From Acanthochlamys bracteata (taxonomy: Eukaryota > Streptophyta > Magnoliopsida > Pandanales > Velloziaceae), in the NCBI GenBank assembly GCA_019914995.1, contig CM034130.1:7750001-7814000 (forward strand): DNA of 64,000 nucleotides, written 5' to 3'. Each line of letters opens with the position of its first letter. Positions within the stretch are counted from its first letter, which is position 1. The position numbers were made by a program, and so were the translations under genes. This document shows, piece after piece, positions 54,092-64,000 of this stretch. Under the pieces are notes generated by a model, which did no database searches, was not told the DNA's origin, and worked only from the letters and a program-made list of their open reading frames with translations.

Positions 54092-54121
54092 ACAGGGGAG
54101 AGAGATGTAGAAAACACCGTA

Positions 54122-55060
54122 CCTGTTAAGGTAAGCTTGATAGCACATCAAATACTGCATATGTAAGACAACTAGTTCTAACGCAAAGTAAAGTTTCAAC
54201 TAACAAAATAACAAGTAGAATAAACTGCACAAAAGTTCAAAGAGACATCTTATGCCGATGACAAATTAATGTATAATATGACCAGGGGATCAATTTTCTG
54301 AGACATCAGCCCAAATTTATAACACCATACGCATAAAAACACATTTAACCAAATTAAAACAAATCAGATATTATTAAATCAATAGAAATTAATTCCAGCA
54401 CTAACAAATACTGTAAAAGGATAGGATAGAACTCCTGGAGAGCTAGCAGCTAAGCCGCATTGAAAAATTGATATGTTCTCTAAAGCATTCAACCTTTATA
54501 GTGTCAATCACCAAACCCAAACTCTTCGTTCACAGCATAACCAAAAACTAAGTTCGTACAAGGACCAACAACAAATAAAAAACCGCAATGAATTAATTTT
54601 ATATACAATAACCATTAAGTCTATTTCCAGACAAAAACCTGATCAAACAAGCACAAACATAATCACGCCATCCTACAACGACCACCAATAGTTATGTTCA
54701 TCCAAATACAAAAATAAGAAAACTTCTGCTCTTATCAACAACAATCTACAGCACAGAAACATAAAAACTAAGCAAAAATACAGAAGGGAAAAAAAAACCT
54801 TGAAAATTCTGTTTTCAACGGAGGACACCGATCTTCAACCAGAGAGCACCAAACAACTTGATACCGGTCTTGAAACAAAGCTCCAGAGACAGAAAACACT
54901 GATCAACAACAAAAGAAATAAAAACTCCAACAACAAATAGACAGCACAAGGCGTAGAGAGAGAAAATAGAGAAGGAAGAAAATAGAGAAACAGAGATAGC
55001 AGAAGTAGTGAGGGAGCCGTTGGTAGGTTGCTGACAGGCTGTATAAAGCTGTCGCCAGTC
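54122..55060 (-). promoter_or_regulatory. Spliced 5' leader of the membrane-protein gene
   Basis: A pyrimidine-rich leader exon (about 55060-54799) ends with the donor TTCAAG/GTTTTT. A 676-bp intron follows, and the acceptor CTTAACAG precedes 54122. The first exon contains a T/C-rich stretch typical of plant leaders. Confidence 0.55.
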
Positions 55061-56885
55061 TCGGTTTGATTGGCTTTGGTACAAGATTATGACTTTTTTG
55101 CCCTTCGTCAGAATTTTTATACCTTTTAATTTGTACAAAATTTAATTTTGGTAAAGACTGTAAATTAAAAAGTTAAAAAATGTATTTTTAAAAACAATAC
55201 CAAATGCACCGTGAGAAGTTAGAAGAGCCGGTTGTGCTGGTGGTGCAATGAGGAAGCAGGCAAAGAGACAGAAAGAGAAAGCCGCATACCAAATCTGTAA
55301 AATCTGTCTCAGATCAACATGGGTAACCTGCTAATCTTCTCTTCTTTTGCTGCGGCAGCTTTTTAGCTTTCTATCTTGAGTCAGCTTTTTTCTATTCACT
55401 CTATAAATGGGTCCGTTTTAAATTAATTATGAAATAAAGTTTCTTTAAATAAAAATATTTTTATTTTTTCAAAAATAACTTTTATTTTTTTATTTTTTAA
55501 AAAATAAAAATATATAATAAAAAATTTTATTATATAAAAGTTTTTTATACTTTTTAAATTTTAAATTAATTTTTTATATAATTATAAAATATATATTTAA
55601 AATATAAAATTAAAAATTAAAATAATATATAAAAAAACGTTCAACCAAACGTATCCAAACTCTGCTGTATTTTCAAACTTAAGACTAGTATTATGATTTA
55701 TGAAGTCGACCTATGAACCGAGTTATTTATTGGAACCCAAAATAGAAAAAAAAAAAAAATTATTTTAGGCCAAACTTTTTTAAAATAATTATTGCACTAA
55801 ATGACTACTATTTTTGGTTCTGAGAAAGCTTAAAATTAATGTATTTACGTATAGGGGTACAACAGGAATTTGATCGATCAAAATGTTTCAAGGTCTGAAT
55901 GGTGGTGCCCACCACGTAGTACAGGTACGTGAGTATCACGATGAGAAACAGTCAAACAGATAGCTGATGCTATCAGGCCGTCAACGGAATGGGCCGTACT
56001 TTGACACGTGAAGTGGTCTGCCGGAAATAATGGGCCTTCAAGACGTGGGGAGCGAGAGTAATTTATTAACCTAATAATCCAATTGCATATTATAATAATT
56101 AAGTTTCAGTTATTACTGTTTAATTACAGAATTATTTTAATTTGTTTACGATTTTATTCTTCTTCGATAGTGCATTTTTTAATCTTAATTTTCCTCTCGA
56201 GATTTCGTTCCGGCAATTTCTTGATTAATGATTTTTTTCTTTCGATGAGATGCTTACTATTTTCCATTTCAATCCTTGAGCTTACTATTTTACTAATTAT
56301 TGTGGTACTTTTATTTTTCTGAGAGCAAGGATCTGGACACATGCATAACTCACCTGATTGGGTCAAGAATCTATCAAATATTTAGTTTTATTCTTGAAAT
56401 TTTTAAAAGAAGCCATTTGCGTTATATTTGATTTCTTATTATCTTGCTCACTGACTACAAAATCTTTCTCAATTTAAACGATTTAAAAGATATTTGAAAA
56501 TGCTTAAATAAAAAATTTAAATTTATTTTAAAATTTTAAAAACAGATATATTTTTCAAATTTCATAAAATTTGTTTTTTAATTGTTTTAGAGTTATTTCT
56601 ATAAGCAATCGTAAACCCCATAATTTTATCTTAGAAGATCCGAACCGAAGAATCCATTGCTAAATAAAACCTTAGCCTTCACGTTTCTTTCGTTGATTAC
56701 ATATTTATACTGAAAAACTCAATTCCATCATTACAATAGTAGATTAGGTTTTGCTGTTAACAGCAAACCTGGAAAAGATTTACTAAAAACACTTGCATCT
56801 TCAGGAAAGGCTTATAAAAAAGAAATGCATGCTATGAAGGCATCAACGATTACAAATAACTTTGAGCTTTTCGTATGAATTTCGT
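55061..56885. other. Intergenic DNA upstream of the membrane-protein gene
   Basis: Holds one clear small inverted-repeat element and AT-rich sequence; a second weak copy may lie at 56480-56610. No gene recognised. Confidence 0.45.
55408..55655. repeat. Small inverted-repeat element copy
   Basis: Starts GGGTCCGTTTTAAATTAATTAT and ends ACGTTCAACCAAACGTATCC. The interior matches the 11.3-kb copy (AAAAATATATAATAAAAAATT). Confidence 0.6.
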
Positions 56886-58563
56886 TTATTGAGGGAGCTT
56901 GTTGATCTTGCAGTGAGCGTAGTCCTTGTACTTCTTGGTCTTGAACTTGGGTGGGTTCTCATTGCTGACAAGTTCTGGCAAAGGACCGACGACCATTTCC
57001 GGTGGCGGAGAGCAGAAGACTGGCCATGACATCCGTGTCCGGTCCTTGTTCACCGTTGTCCTGTGCAGTACGCTCTTGTACTTACCATTGCTCAAGATCT
57101 ATACAATGCTCAAACAAAAAGAGGAAACAAATCTTAGAGGAAATGTAAAAGCCAGAAACATAGAGCTAAATTATGCCAAAATAGTGGCATAACCTAGTAA
57201 CAAGCAAAACAAGCATTTTGCTTTGTAGGTTTTCAATCTAGAAAGATGACAATTTATTATTGTTGATATATTAAGAACCAATTACTGACTAGCAAAATAT
57301 GTCAACAGAAAAATTGAGTAAAAACTACCTCAACTTGGTCGCCGATGTGGACAATGATAGCATTCCGGATATATTTGGCATCAATCCAATGCTCATCCTT
57401 GAAGACTTGGAGTCCAGGTACTTCATTAGGAATGAGCATTGTCAGGGCTGACATGTCGGTATGGGCAACAACTCCAAGAGCTAAGTCCGGCCGAGGGCAA
57501 GGAGGGTAGTAGTTGATCTTCAGCAAGTACTCCAACTCCTCTCCACCAACTGCTTCCTTCAGTTTGTTCTCATCCAATCCCAATCCTAATGAGAGGCACG
57601 CGAGAAGTTGATCCACAACTCCTATCAAGTGCTTCGTATACTCTTCATTAGCTCTCCTGTCCAAGAGAATACTAACATTACAGTAACTAAAATGCCAATA
57701 TATACTCAACATATGAATGTTTTAGGCATGTTTAGTTTGTACATGATTTTCGCAAGAACTACTCCATAAGTGCTACTTTTGAGAGTTTACAAAAATTACA
57801 CATTTATATGAATTTTAAAAAGCCAAAATGACGATACAAGTAAAAACAAACCAATGTAAAAGTTCTCAGCTTAATTTCTGACTTTGATCTTTCCTGGAAA
57901 TTGTTTAAGATTTTATCTTTTTCCAACTGCAAATTAAAAGATGCATCAACTTCTTTGAGAGACTCGCAATTCTTTGGTATATAATGTACGTGGAAAATCC
58001 ACCACAAGGCTTATATGATTCTGAAATTTCTCTTCTTTAATGAATTTCATACACAATTTCTGATTCAAGAAGAATCATAATTTCGTCAATTTGAATGCAT
58101 ACCTGTACTCTGGCGGGTTGGCAGGCCAGATGCTGTGGTTGACAGCAGCCGGTGGCCAAACATTATGGAAGAAGTAGTCCACCCAACCCTTCTTTCCTTC
58201 AAGCTCCTTCTGCAATTTGGTTCCGTACCCTTCAAAGCTCCCTGGCTTTGTCGCATACTTCTCCTTCTCCTCCTGTGGCAACTCGAAGAATTCCTTTCCT
58301 ACCCTCTGAAGCTCTGCGATTACATCAGCTGGAATCCCGTTATTCACAACTTGAAATATGCCCCACTCTTCGCTAGCTTTCACTACTGCATTTACAATGT
58401 CTTCTTTGTTTCCTGCCCTGAGATCAACAACTGGAATGTCAGGAACAGGCCCACGATACGTTGTCACGCCTGGTTGTTCCTTCTCTGAACGGATGAATTC
58501 CGGTGGTATTGAGTTGTGCCCTGCTGCCAACATTGCTATCGCCTGAACTCTTTCAACCTCCAT
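56886..58563 (-). CDS. FLS: Flavonol synthase (2-oxoglutarate dioxygenase)
   Basis: Three exons, 58563-58103, 57656-57329 and 57098-56886, encode about 333 residues, as expected for FLS. It desaturates dihydroflavonols to flavonols using Fe(II), 2-oxoglutarate and oxygen. The N-terminus [10 protein letters not shown] and the motifs [64 protein letters not shown] and [12 protein letters not shown] are typical of FLS. Iron ligands are present in [11 protein letters not shown] (His, Asp) and [10 protein letters not shown] (His), and the 2-oxoglutarate-binding Arg-x-Ser is RMS. One oddity is NNGIP where the family almost always has NHGIP. The second intron shortens the usual gap to [14 protein letters not shown] box sits upstream at 58665-58674. 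Confidence 0.93.
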
Positions 58564-58664
58564 TTTTTATCTTGCTGTTCAATCTGTTTTTCAAAACTCT
58601 AGTATTTGAGAAAATGATAGGATCAATATAAAAACAATGGCGATGGTGGAGATGAGATTATGAG

Positions 58665-58674
58665 TTATTTATAG
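58665..58674 (-). promoter_or_regulatory. TATA box of the flavonol synthase gene
   Basis: CTATAAATAA on the minus strand, about 105 bp upstream of the FLS start codon. Confidence 0.55.
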
Positions 58675-59146
58675 AGAACAAGAGAGCTAAGATTATGGTT
58701 TGGTGAAATTTTGTACATTTAATTCTTCAAGAGGCAAATTTCATGCGAGATGAATGGTGTGGAGAGGATATGATTCACTTCTTTATGAGCAATCCAACTA
58801 CCAAACACCATGCAGAGAAGAGGATGACAGGTTGGGTAGTTACATTTAACGGACGGCTGAAATTTGTTTGTGCTCTTAAGAGAGCTTTTCTATTTAATGA
58901 TTTTGTTTTTCTCTCTAGAATGTTTCTTTATGTAGTAGGTAAGGTTTCTTGCAATTGGTATATAATGCATTTATCCATGAAAGTAATTGTGAGTATGGAG
59001 ATTTTGTACAGAGTTATTTATACGTAAGAGTTGTTAACATTATTATCTGAAGGAAGCTCCTCCAGTTTTATGAACTTGAATTATGGAAGACGTACCTTAA
59101 AAATGTTGTGAATAATGACAATAAGCGTCTGAATAACTTGATGGCT

Positions 59147-61225
59147 TCACTGCAAAACGACTGCAGACTTCAATTGCACAAACCTCTGCGCTTCTTCTAC
59201 GCGTCCCACTTGATAAAGCAAGCTAATAATGCTGTTATAATGTTCTTCAAATGCTATCAGGTTGTGTTCTATGACCATGGAATCGAATATTCTTAGAGCA
59301 ATATCAGGCCATCCTGCCAGAAGACAAACGTTTAAGACAGCATCGAACGTGAAGTGATTAGGAATGTAACCACTAGATAACATGAGATCAAACAGATGAA
59401 GTGCTTCCCCATATCGACCATTGAACCCATAAGCTTGAATGATAGCAGTCCAGGTCAAGGAACCTTTAGATTGTACACTGTCAAACACAGCTTGTGCCTT
59501 TTTTATGTCTCCACATTTTCCATACATAGTGATCACCTCTGTAGTAACAAAAGGAATCGATGCCAGTTTCTTCTTGAGAATTTGCCCTTGTATCTCCTTG
59601 CCGAGCTTGATTGACTTCAGCGCACCAGCAATGCTTAGAACTCTTCCAATTGCAACTGCGTCTGTCCTGTAATCAGCTGAATGCATTGACCTGAACACAT
59701 CCAAGGCACCATATAGATGTTTGTTCACCAAGTATGACTCAATCAGCGCTGTCCATGCGATGACATTTTTCTTCGTCATTGCATCAAAAACTTTACAGGA
59801 AGTATTCAAAAAACCACATGCCGCATACATTGTCATCAATGAAGTCGATATGGAGATATTGGGCAAGAACCAACTCTTTAGAGCATAAGCATGAATCTCC
59901 TTGCCTTGCTTTAGTGCCTTCAATTTTGCAGAAACCGGGAGCACGGTGGCAATGGCAACAGCATCAGGCTTGATGCCTTCCTGCTGCATCCAGATCATCG
60001 ACCGTAATGCTTGCTCAAGCCTGCCATTTGACGCATAACCTGACATAAGGGCAGTCCAGAGAACTATATTCCTCTTCTTCGATCCATAGAAAACATGCCT
60101 TCCAGAAACCATGTCGCCACATTTGCAATACATATCCACCAGTCCTGACCGCACCGAGGCTAGACCTGAGAAATCCCTAAACTTTTTGAGCACATAAGCA
60201 TGAATTTCTCTGCCTATGTTGTAATGCTTAAGTTCTCCGATCACTGGCAAAACCGATGTAACTACGACAGAGTTTATCTCAATTCCCTCCGTTGCCAACC
60301 GCCGCACGCATTCCACCGCTTCCTTCCTCAAACTCTTATGAGCAAAGCCGGCAATTACTGTCCCCCAAGCAACCACATCTCTCTCAGGCAATTCATCGAA
60401 CACCTTCAAGGCCAACCTAACCTTCCCAAACTTGAAATACATATCAACGAGTCCCGTCTTAATCAGCGCCGACGACTCACTGATTCCACTCTTAATCACC
60501 AAAGCATGCATCTTTTCACCCTCAACTAGGTTACGTGATCCTGCAATGCTCTTGATGACACACGAGAATGTGTACTCGTTGGGAGAAACACATCGTTCCC
60601 GCATTTCATTGAATATAAAAACCGGACTATTATGTTCTTCTTCCAAACCACGCCGATTCCCAGCAGTGAGAGATCCTTTGATAATAGAATTCCATTGAAA
60701 AGCATCAACACAAGTATCACAAGATAATTCATTAATAACAGAGCGAGCGAGAGAGAAAGCAGAGCAAGCAGAATAAGCTTCAGCAAGCTTGGAAGAAAGA
60801 AAAGGGTTGGACGTAAGAGAGTGAACACGAAGATGCGCGTGGGCGTGGCGGAGAAAAGAAAGCGAACGAGCACGACCGCAGGCGGAAATGAGAGCGGAGA
60901 AAGCGGTAGCGGGGATGGGGATTCCAGCATGCTCTGCATAGTCAAGGATTGTGAGTGATTGTTTGAGTTTGCCGAGACGTGCGAGGCGAGCAATGTCGCG
61001 GGCGATGATGTGTGGGTTCTTAGAGTGGAGGGGAAGAGATAATGGAGGGGAAGAGGATGATTTAGCTGGTACTGCTTGTGGATGTGTAGGAGAGAAGAGA
61101 TTGTTGTTGTTGTTGTTGAGAGGTTTGGAGAAGGAAGAGGTGGAAAGGAAAGGAAGTGTGGTGGAGGAAGGAAGAAGATGGTGGTAAGGTGCTGCTGCTG
61201 TTGCTGTGGTGAGGTTCATTTGCAT
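59147..61225 (-). CDS. PLS-type PPR protein (At1g71460-like, chloroplast)
   Basis: A single exon of 692 residues starting MQMNLTTATAAAPYH. Residues 1-70 are rich in Ser, Thr, Pro and Ala and suit a chloroplast transit peptide. Then come about 14 PPR units of the PLS kind (DVVAWGTVIAGFAHKSLRKEA; NIVLWTALMSGYASNGRLEQA; NVIAWTALIESYLVNKHLYGA; SLTWTAIIQAYGFNGRYGEAL) interleaved with GKEIHAYALK-like units. No E or DYW editing domain follows, so it is not a self-contained editing factor. The layout resembles Arabidopsis At1g71460; this is from memory. Intact frame. Such proteins bind organelle transcripts in a sequence-specific way. Confidence 0.88.
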   Translation of the reverse strand: MQMNLTTATAAAPYHHLLPSSTTLPFLSTSSFSKPLNNNNNNLFSPTHPQAVPAKSSSSPPLSLPLHSKNPHIIARDIARLARLGKLKQSLTILDYAEHAGIPIPATAFSALISACGRARSLSFLRHAHAHLRVHSLTSNPFLSSKLAEAYSACSAFSLARSVINELSCDTCVDAFQWNSIIKGSLTAGNRRGLEEEHNSPVFIFNEMRERCVSPNEYTFSCVIKSIAGSRNLVEGEKMHALVIKSGISESSALIKTGLVDMYFKFGKVRLALKVFDELPERDVVAWGTVIAGFAHKSLRKEAVECVRRLATEGIEINSVVVTSVLPVIGELKHYNIGREIHAYVLKKFRDFSGLASVRSGLVDMYCKCGDMVSGRHVFYGSKKRNIVLWTALMSGYASNGRLEQALRSMIWMQQEGIKPDAVAIATVLPVSAKLKALKQGKEIHAYALKSWFLPNISISTSLMTMYAACGFLNTSCKVFDAMTKKNVIAWTALIESYLVNKHLYGALDVFRSMHSADYRTDAVAIGRVLSIAGALKSIKLGKEIQGQILKKKLASIPFVTTEVITMYGKCGDIKKAQAVFDSVQSKGSLTWTAIIQAYGFNGRYGEALHLFDLMLSSGYIPNHFTFDAVLNVCLLAGWPDIALRIFDSMVIEHNLIAFEEHYNSIISLLYQVGRVEEAQRFVQLKSAVVLQ

Positions 61226-61376
61226 TTTTGCAGAATTGAGGGAAAAATTTTGGAGATTGAGCGGGAAAGAAATGGAGAAGATGGATGGTTATAGCACACG
61301 ATTGTCAGATGTTGTTCCGAATATTATGGATAATTTTGCCAAAAAAATTAAAAGAAGAATTTAAAAGGAAAACAAC

Positions 61377-61447
61377 TGCGCATCCGGGGAATCGAACCCC
61401 GGTCAGTACCGTGGGAGGGTACTATGATACCACTACACCAGATGCGC
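61377..61447 (-). tRNA. tRNA-Gly (anticodon CCC)
   Basis: The minus strand gives a 71-base tRNA. The acceptor stem GCGCATC pairs with GATGCGC and the discriminator is A. The D arm is short, the anticodon stem GTACC/GGTAC encloses loop CTCCCAC with anticodon CCC, and the T arm is CCGGGGTTCGATTCCCCGG. It decodes GGG. Confidence 0.93.
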
Positions 61448-62150
61448 TTTTGGCAGGCATTTCTTACATATTCAATCTATCACTTTTGGTATGTAAATGA
61501 TTGTTTTTTAGTTAAATCCTCAAGTTTCTGTACAATGTCATATTTTTGCTTTATATTATATTCTTCCTAACTTTACTGAAAGAAACTCTTCTTTGGAAAT
61601 GTTATCAGCACCTAGAGACAATAATATCCTCATCTCTTCTACCAGTACATGCGAAGCTAATGTAAAATTGTGCTAAAGATCATATACAAATTAAGGAAAT
61701 AAACAAGTTCAAAAGACGCATTGCTACTAAAGAGTTATACGATAAACTCCGCATACCAAGTGCATTAGTTTGTGTAATCTTAACGGAGGTATACACTTCA
61801 TAGGTAATTAGTTTACCTTTCCCGAATATGAGCCGAGGCGTTTTGGCAATTCTTTTCAAAAAATAGCAACTTTTAAATTTTTTATTTCATATTTTTTAAT
61901 AAAATTTTTACAATATGATACAAAATTAGTTTAAATTTTAAAAATATAAATAAATTTTACATAATAAAATTTTTTATTTTTATTTTTTAAAATCAAAATA
62001 GAAAACTTATTTATCGAAATAAGATACTTTAAAATATTTTTCAAAAACACTCCTAAAAAATGAAAGAATATGCTAATTTTAAATTCAACCTGCCCTTTAA
62101 GAAAGTAAAAAACTTTTATCTACAGCATACCCAATTTCAGCGGGCTTTGG
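61448..62150. other. Intergenic DNA between tRNA-Gly and PTEN2 gene
   Basis: AT-rich sequence with one small inverted-repeat element (listed separately). The end adjoining 62150 is probably 3' untranslated sequence of the PTEN2 gene. Confidence 0.45.
61845..62062. repeat. Small inverted-repeat element copy, inverted orientation
   Basis: Starts GAGGCGTTTTGGCAATTCTT and ends TTTTTCAAAAACACTCCTAA. The interior blocks are in reverse order to the 11.3-kb copy. Confidence 0.55.
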
Positions 62151-63780
62151 TTATTCACTCTCGTATTCATCTTCATCACCAAAGGAGAAGACTGAAGCAT
62201 CAGCAGCAATTGCTCTGAATTCACTCACACTAGATGATTCTACTTTTGGAGCTGATGACGATGATGTGTCCTTGTTAGTCTCATCACTCTTGGCATCGTA
62301 AGTATTTGAAGCTTTTGCATCCCCTTCGCTCTGGATCGAAATTTGTTCAACACCATGAGCAACATTTGCTGCTTCAATCTGTGAGACTCTACTCTCTGAT
62401 GCATCAGCAGTGGAGATCGACTTCTCAGCAACTTTAGCCACGTGGGGACGTCTACCCCTGTTTGAACCAGATTCCTCTGCTTCACTATCCGAGAAGACGT
62501 CATCCTTGTCTTGACTTCCTGAGTCCTTACTTGGGGCAGGAGGTGGTGAACTTGTTTCACTTGTGGCTACAACAGTAGTGCTGCCATAAGATTCCTGCTT
62601 GGCACCTGTAGGTTTTGGAGGGTTTGTGCCATCGTAGTCCACAAGAACAACTTCAACTTGGAACCCTGGAGATGGTAGCTTTCTCTGCACAACAAGAGTT
62701 TTGGTATGTGGGACTTCAGTCATATAAAAGCATTTGAAAGTGCAGGATTAATGGTAATGGTATTACCTTATCAAAACCATCAAGATCAGAAGTATTCAAG
62801 ATCTTCCGATTCTCTATCATTGTTGTGTTCAACCAACTGAAATGAAGCATAGAAATTCACACAGAATTATGAGAACAACAAAATGGAAAATAATCAAGCA
62901 TATCCTACTATGTTTGTTGCTGCTCCACAAGCTAAAAGAGCAAACCTATGCAGTATTACGACAATTCATCAAAAGACAGGACCCAAGTGCATACCAGTAG
63001 AAATCCCCCTGCCGATCATGAAAATGAATTTTGAAGTCACCAGCCACCTCAGTTAGTCCAGGCTCCCCTGGTAAAGCAAATACCATAATGCCTTTCTTTG
63101 GCGCACTGAACCAGAAATCTTCTGGCTGGAAAAGCATCACCACAAATTGAAGATTTTACTTCTGGAAGAAAGAGAGAGCTAAATGTGCAAAGGAATTACA
63201 GACCCCACACAATGATTAGCTTCTTTTTTTTTTTTAATTTATAAAATGAGTATATTCCCAACAGTCACAAGCTTTTATAGCCCTTGCATTAGCTACCGTT
63301 AAATGCAGAACTAAATAGTTACTTGCAGTACAATTATATGAATCATCAATGAAAAGAAAGACTAGCAATTATTTTATACAAGCTGCTTTCTAGAAGGCTA
63401 CAAGCATGTGTTCAAATTTCCAACACTATGGAAATCATAACACATACCAGAAACAAACTATAACATATGTTCCACATTAAAAAAAAGGTACAGAAGGAAT
63501 AATTCTAGACAGAAGTTACAAAGACATTAAACTTTTATGTGATACGGTCCTATAGAGATGTCTAGCAGCACATAATGCCAAATTTTCTATTAAGATACAG
63601 AGAAAAACATTATATAACTAGGGCAGGTACCAAAACAAGCTTTTACCAGACCAATATAACATTCATATAAAACATAGGCATCTTTCGTACGCTTTCACTG
63701 GAAAGAGGATTAAGAAAATGCAGGAGCACTTACCATTAGATCTTTAGTCCGAGGATGGTTTTTAGTAGAAAACAGGACAT
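62151..63780 (-). CDS. PTEN2: PTEN2-type phosphatase, C-terminal part (gene runs off window)
   Basis: Four 3' exons of a minus-strand gene whose 5' part, including the phosphatase domain, lies beyond the window: 63780-63734 (DVLFSTKNHPRTKDLM), 63125-62995 (PEDFWFSAPKKGIMVFALPG, then GDFKIHFHDRQGDFY), 62836-62767 (WLNTTMIENRKILNTSDLDG) and 62684-62151. These form the C2-like membrane-binding domain and the tail of plant PTEN2 lipid/protein phosphatases. The last exon starts RKLPSPGFQVEVVLVDYDG and continues as a long acidic Ser-rich disordered tail ending FSFGDEDEYESE. Splice phases agree. Confidence 0.88.
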
Positions 63781-64000
63781 CTAGTGAACAAAATAAGAAG
63801 GAATCAGTTCACTTCATGTATCATTGGCAGTTCAACAGAAGGCATAAAGGGGACGAGTAATTGCACAAAGTGACTTATGATTCATATGCCAATGTGTTCC
63901 TCTGTGACTTCCTAGATCATGACACCTCTTTGGTGGGAAATCAACTCTTGATCATCATAGTCCATATAGAGAGGCAAATTTTGTAGGAGTCGCTCGATCC

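Overview
The window is nuclear DNA of a flowering plant, most likely a eudicot. It has AT-rich intergenic DNA full of short inverted-repeat elements, GT-AG introns, nuclear tRNA genes and plant-only families (GRP23-type PPR, DUF538, flavonol synthase, GH9 endoglucanase, plant PTEN2). All assignments come from reading translated sequence and remembered family motifs; no database search was run.

Layout. 0-8.4 kb: repeats, including an 801-bp Mutator-like element with a 9-bp target duplication, and the wreck of a chloroplast ferrochelatase gene interrupted by three small elements. 8.6-10.8 kb (+): two-exon GT14/BC10-like glycosyltransferase. 11.9-12.4 kb (+): DUF538 protein. 12.9-13.3 kb (-): relic of an APO-family gene. 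14.1-16.4 kb (+): GRP23-like PPR protein with a glutamine-rich tail. 17.1-21.1 kb: a decayed Ty1/copia element with paired LTRs and 5-bp target duplications. 21.4-23.8 kb (-): six-exon GH9 endoglucanase. 26.5-27.0 kb (+): endo-beta-mannanase relic. 27.8 kb (-): tRNA-Ser(AGA). 28.4 kb (+): truncated CNX7/MoaD-like frame. 29.3-31.5 kb (-): acidic single-TM protein. 32.9-36.6 kb (+): an unrecognised Q/Y-rich protein whose gene contains a tandem exon-pair duplication. 37.7-45.6 kb (-): GBA2-type glucosylceramidase (GH116) in about 20 exons, with a relic of the same last exon just upstream. 49.1-51.1 kb (-): cytochrome c relic. 52.8-55.1 kb (-): multi-pass membrane protein with several upstream ORFs. 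56.9-58.6 kb (-): flavonol synthase. 59.1-61.2 kb (-): PLS-type PPR protein. 61.4 kb (-): tRNA-Gly(CCC). 62.1-64.0 kb (-): 3' part of a PTEN2-type phosphatase running off the window.

The genes do not form a pathway; this is ordinary gene-rich euchromatin. The most distinctive features are: (1) six decayed or partial copies of host genes, at least three of which kept introns and so came from DNA-level duplication; (2) more than ten copies of one small inverted-repeat element family; (3) the young tandem exon duplication with a GC splice donor in the unknown Q/Y-rich gene; (4) a long leader with an upstream ORF overlapping the start of the membrane-protein gene; (5) one-residue oddities at conserved sites of the GH116 enzyme and the flavonol synthase. 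I saw no new multi-gene system.
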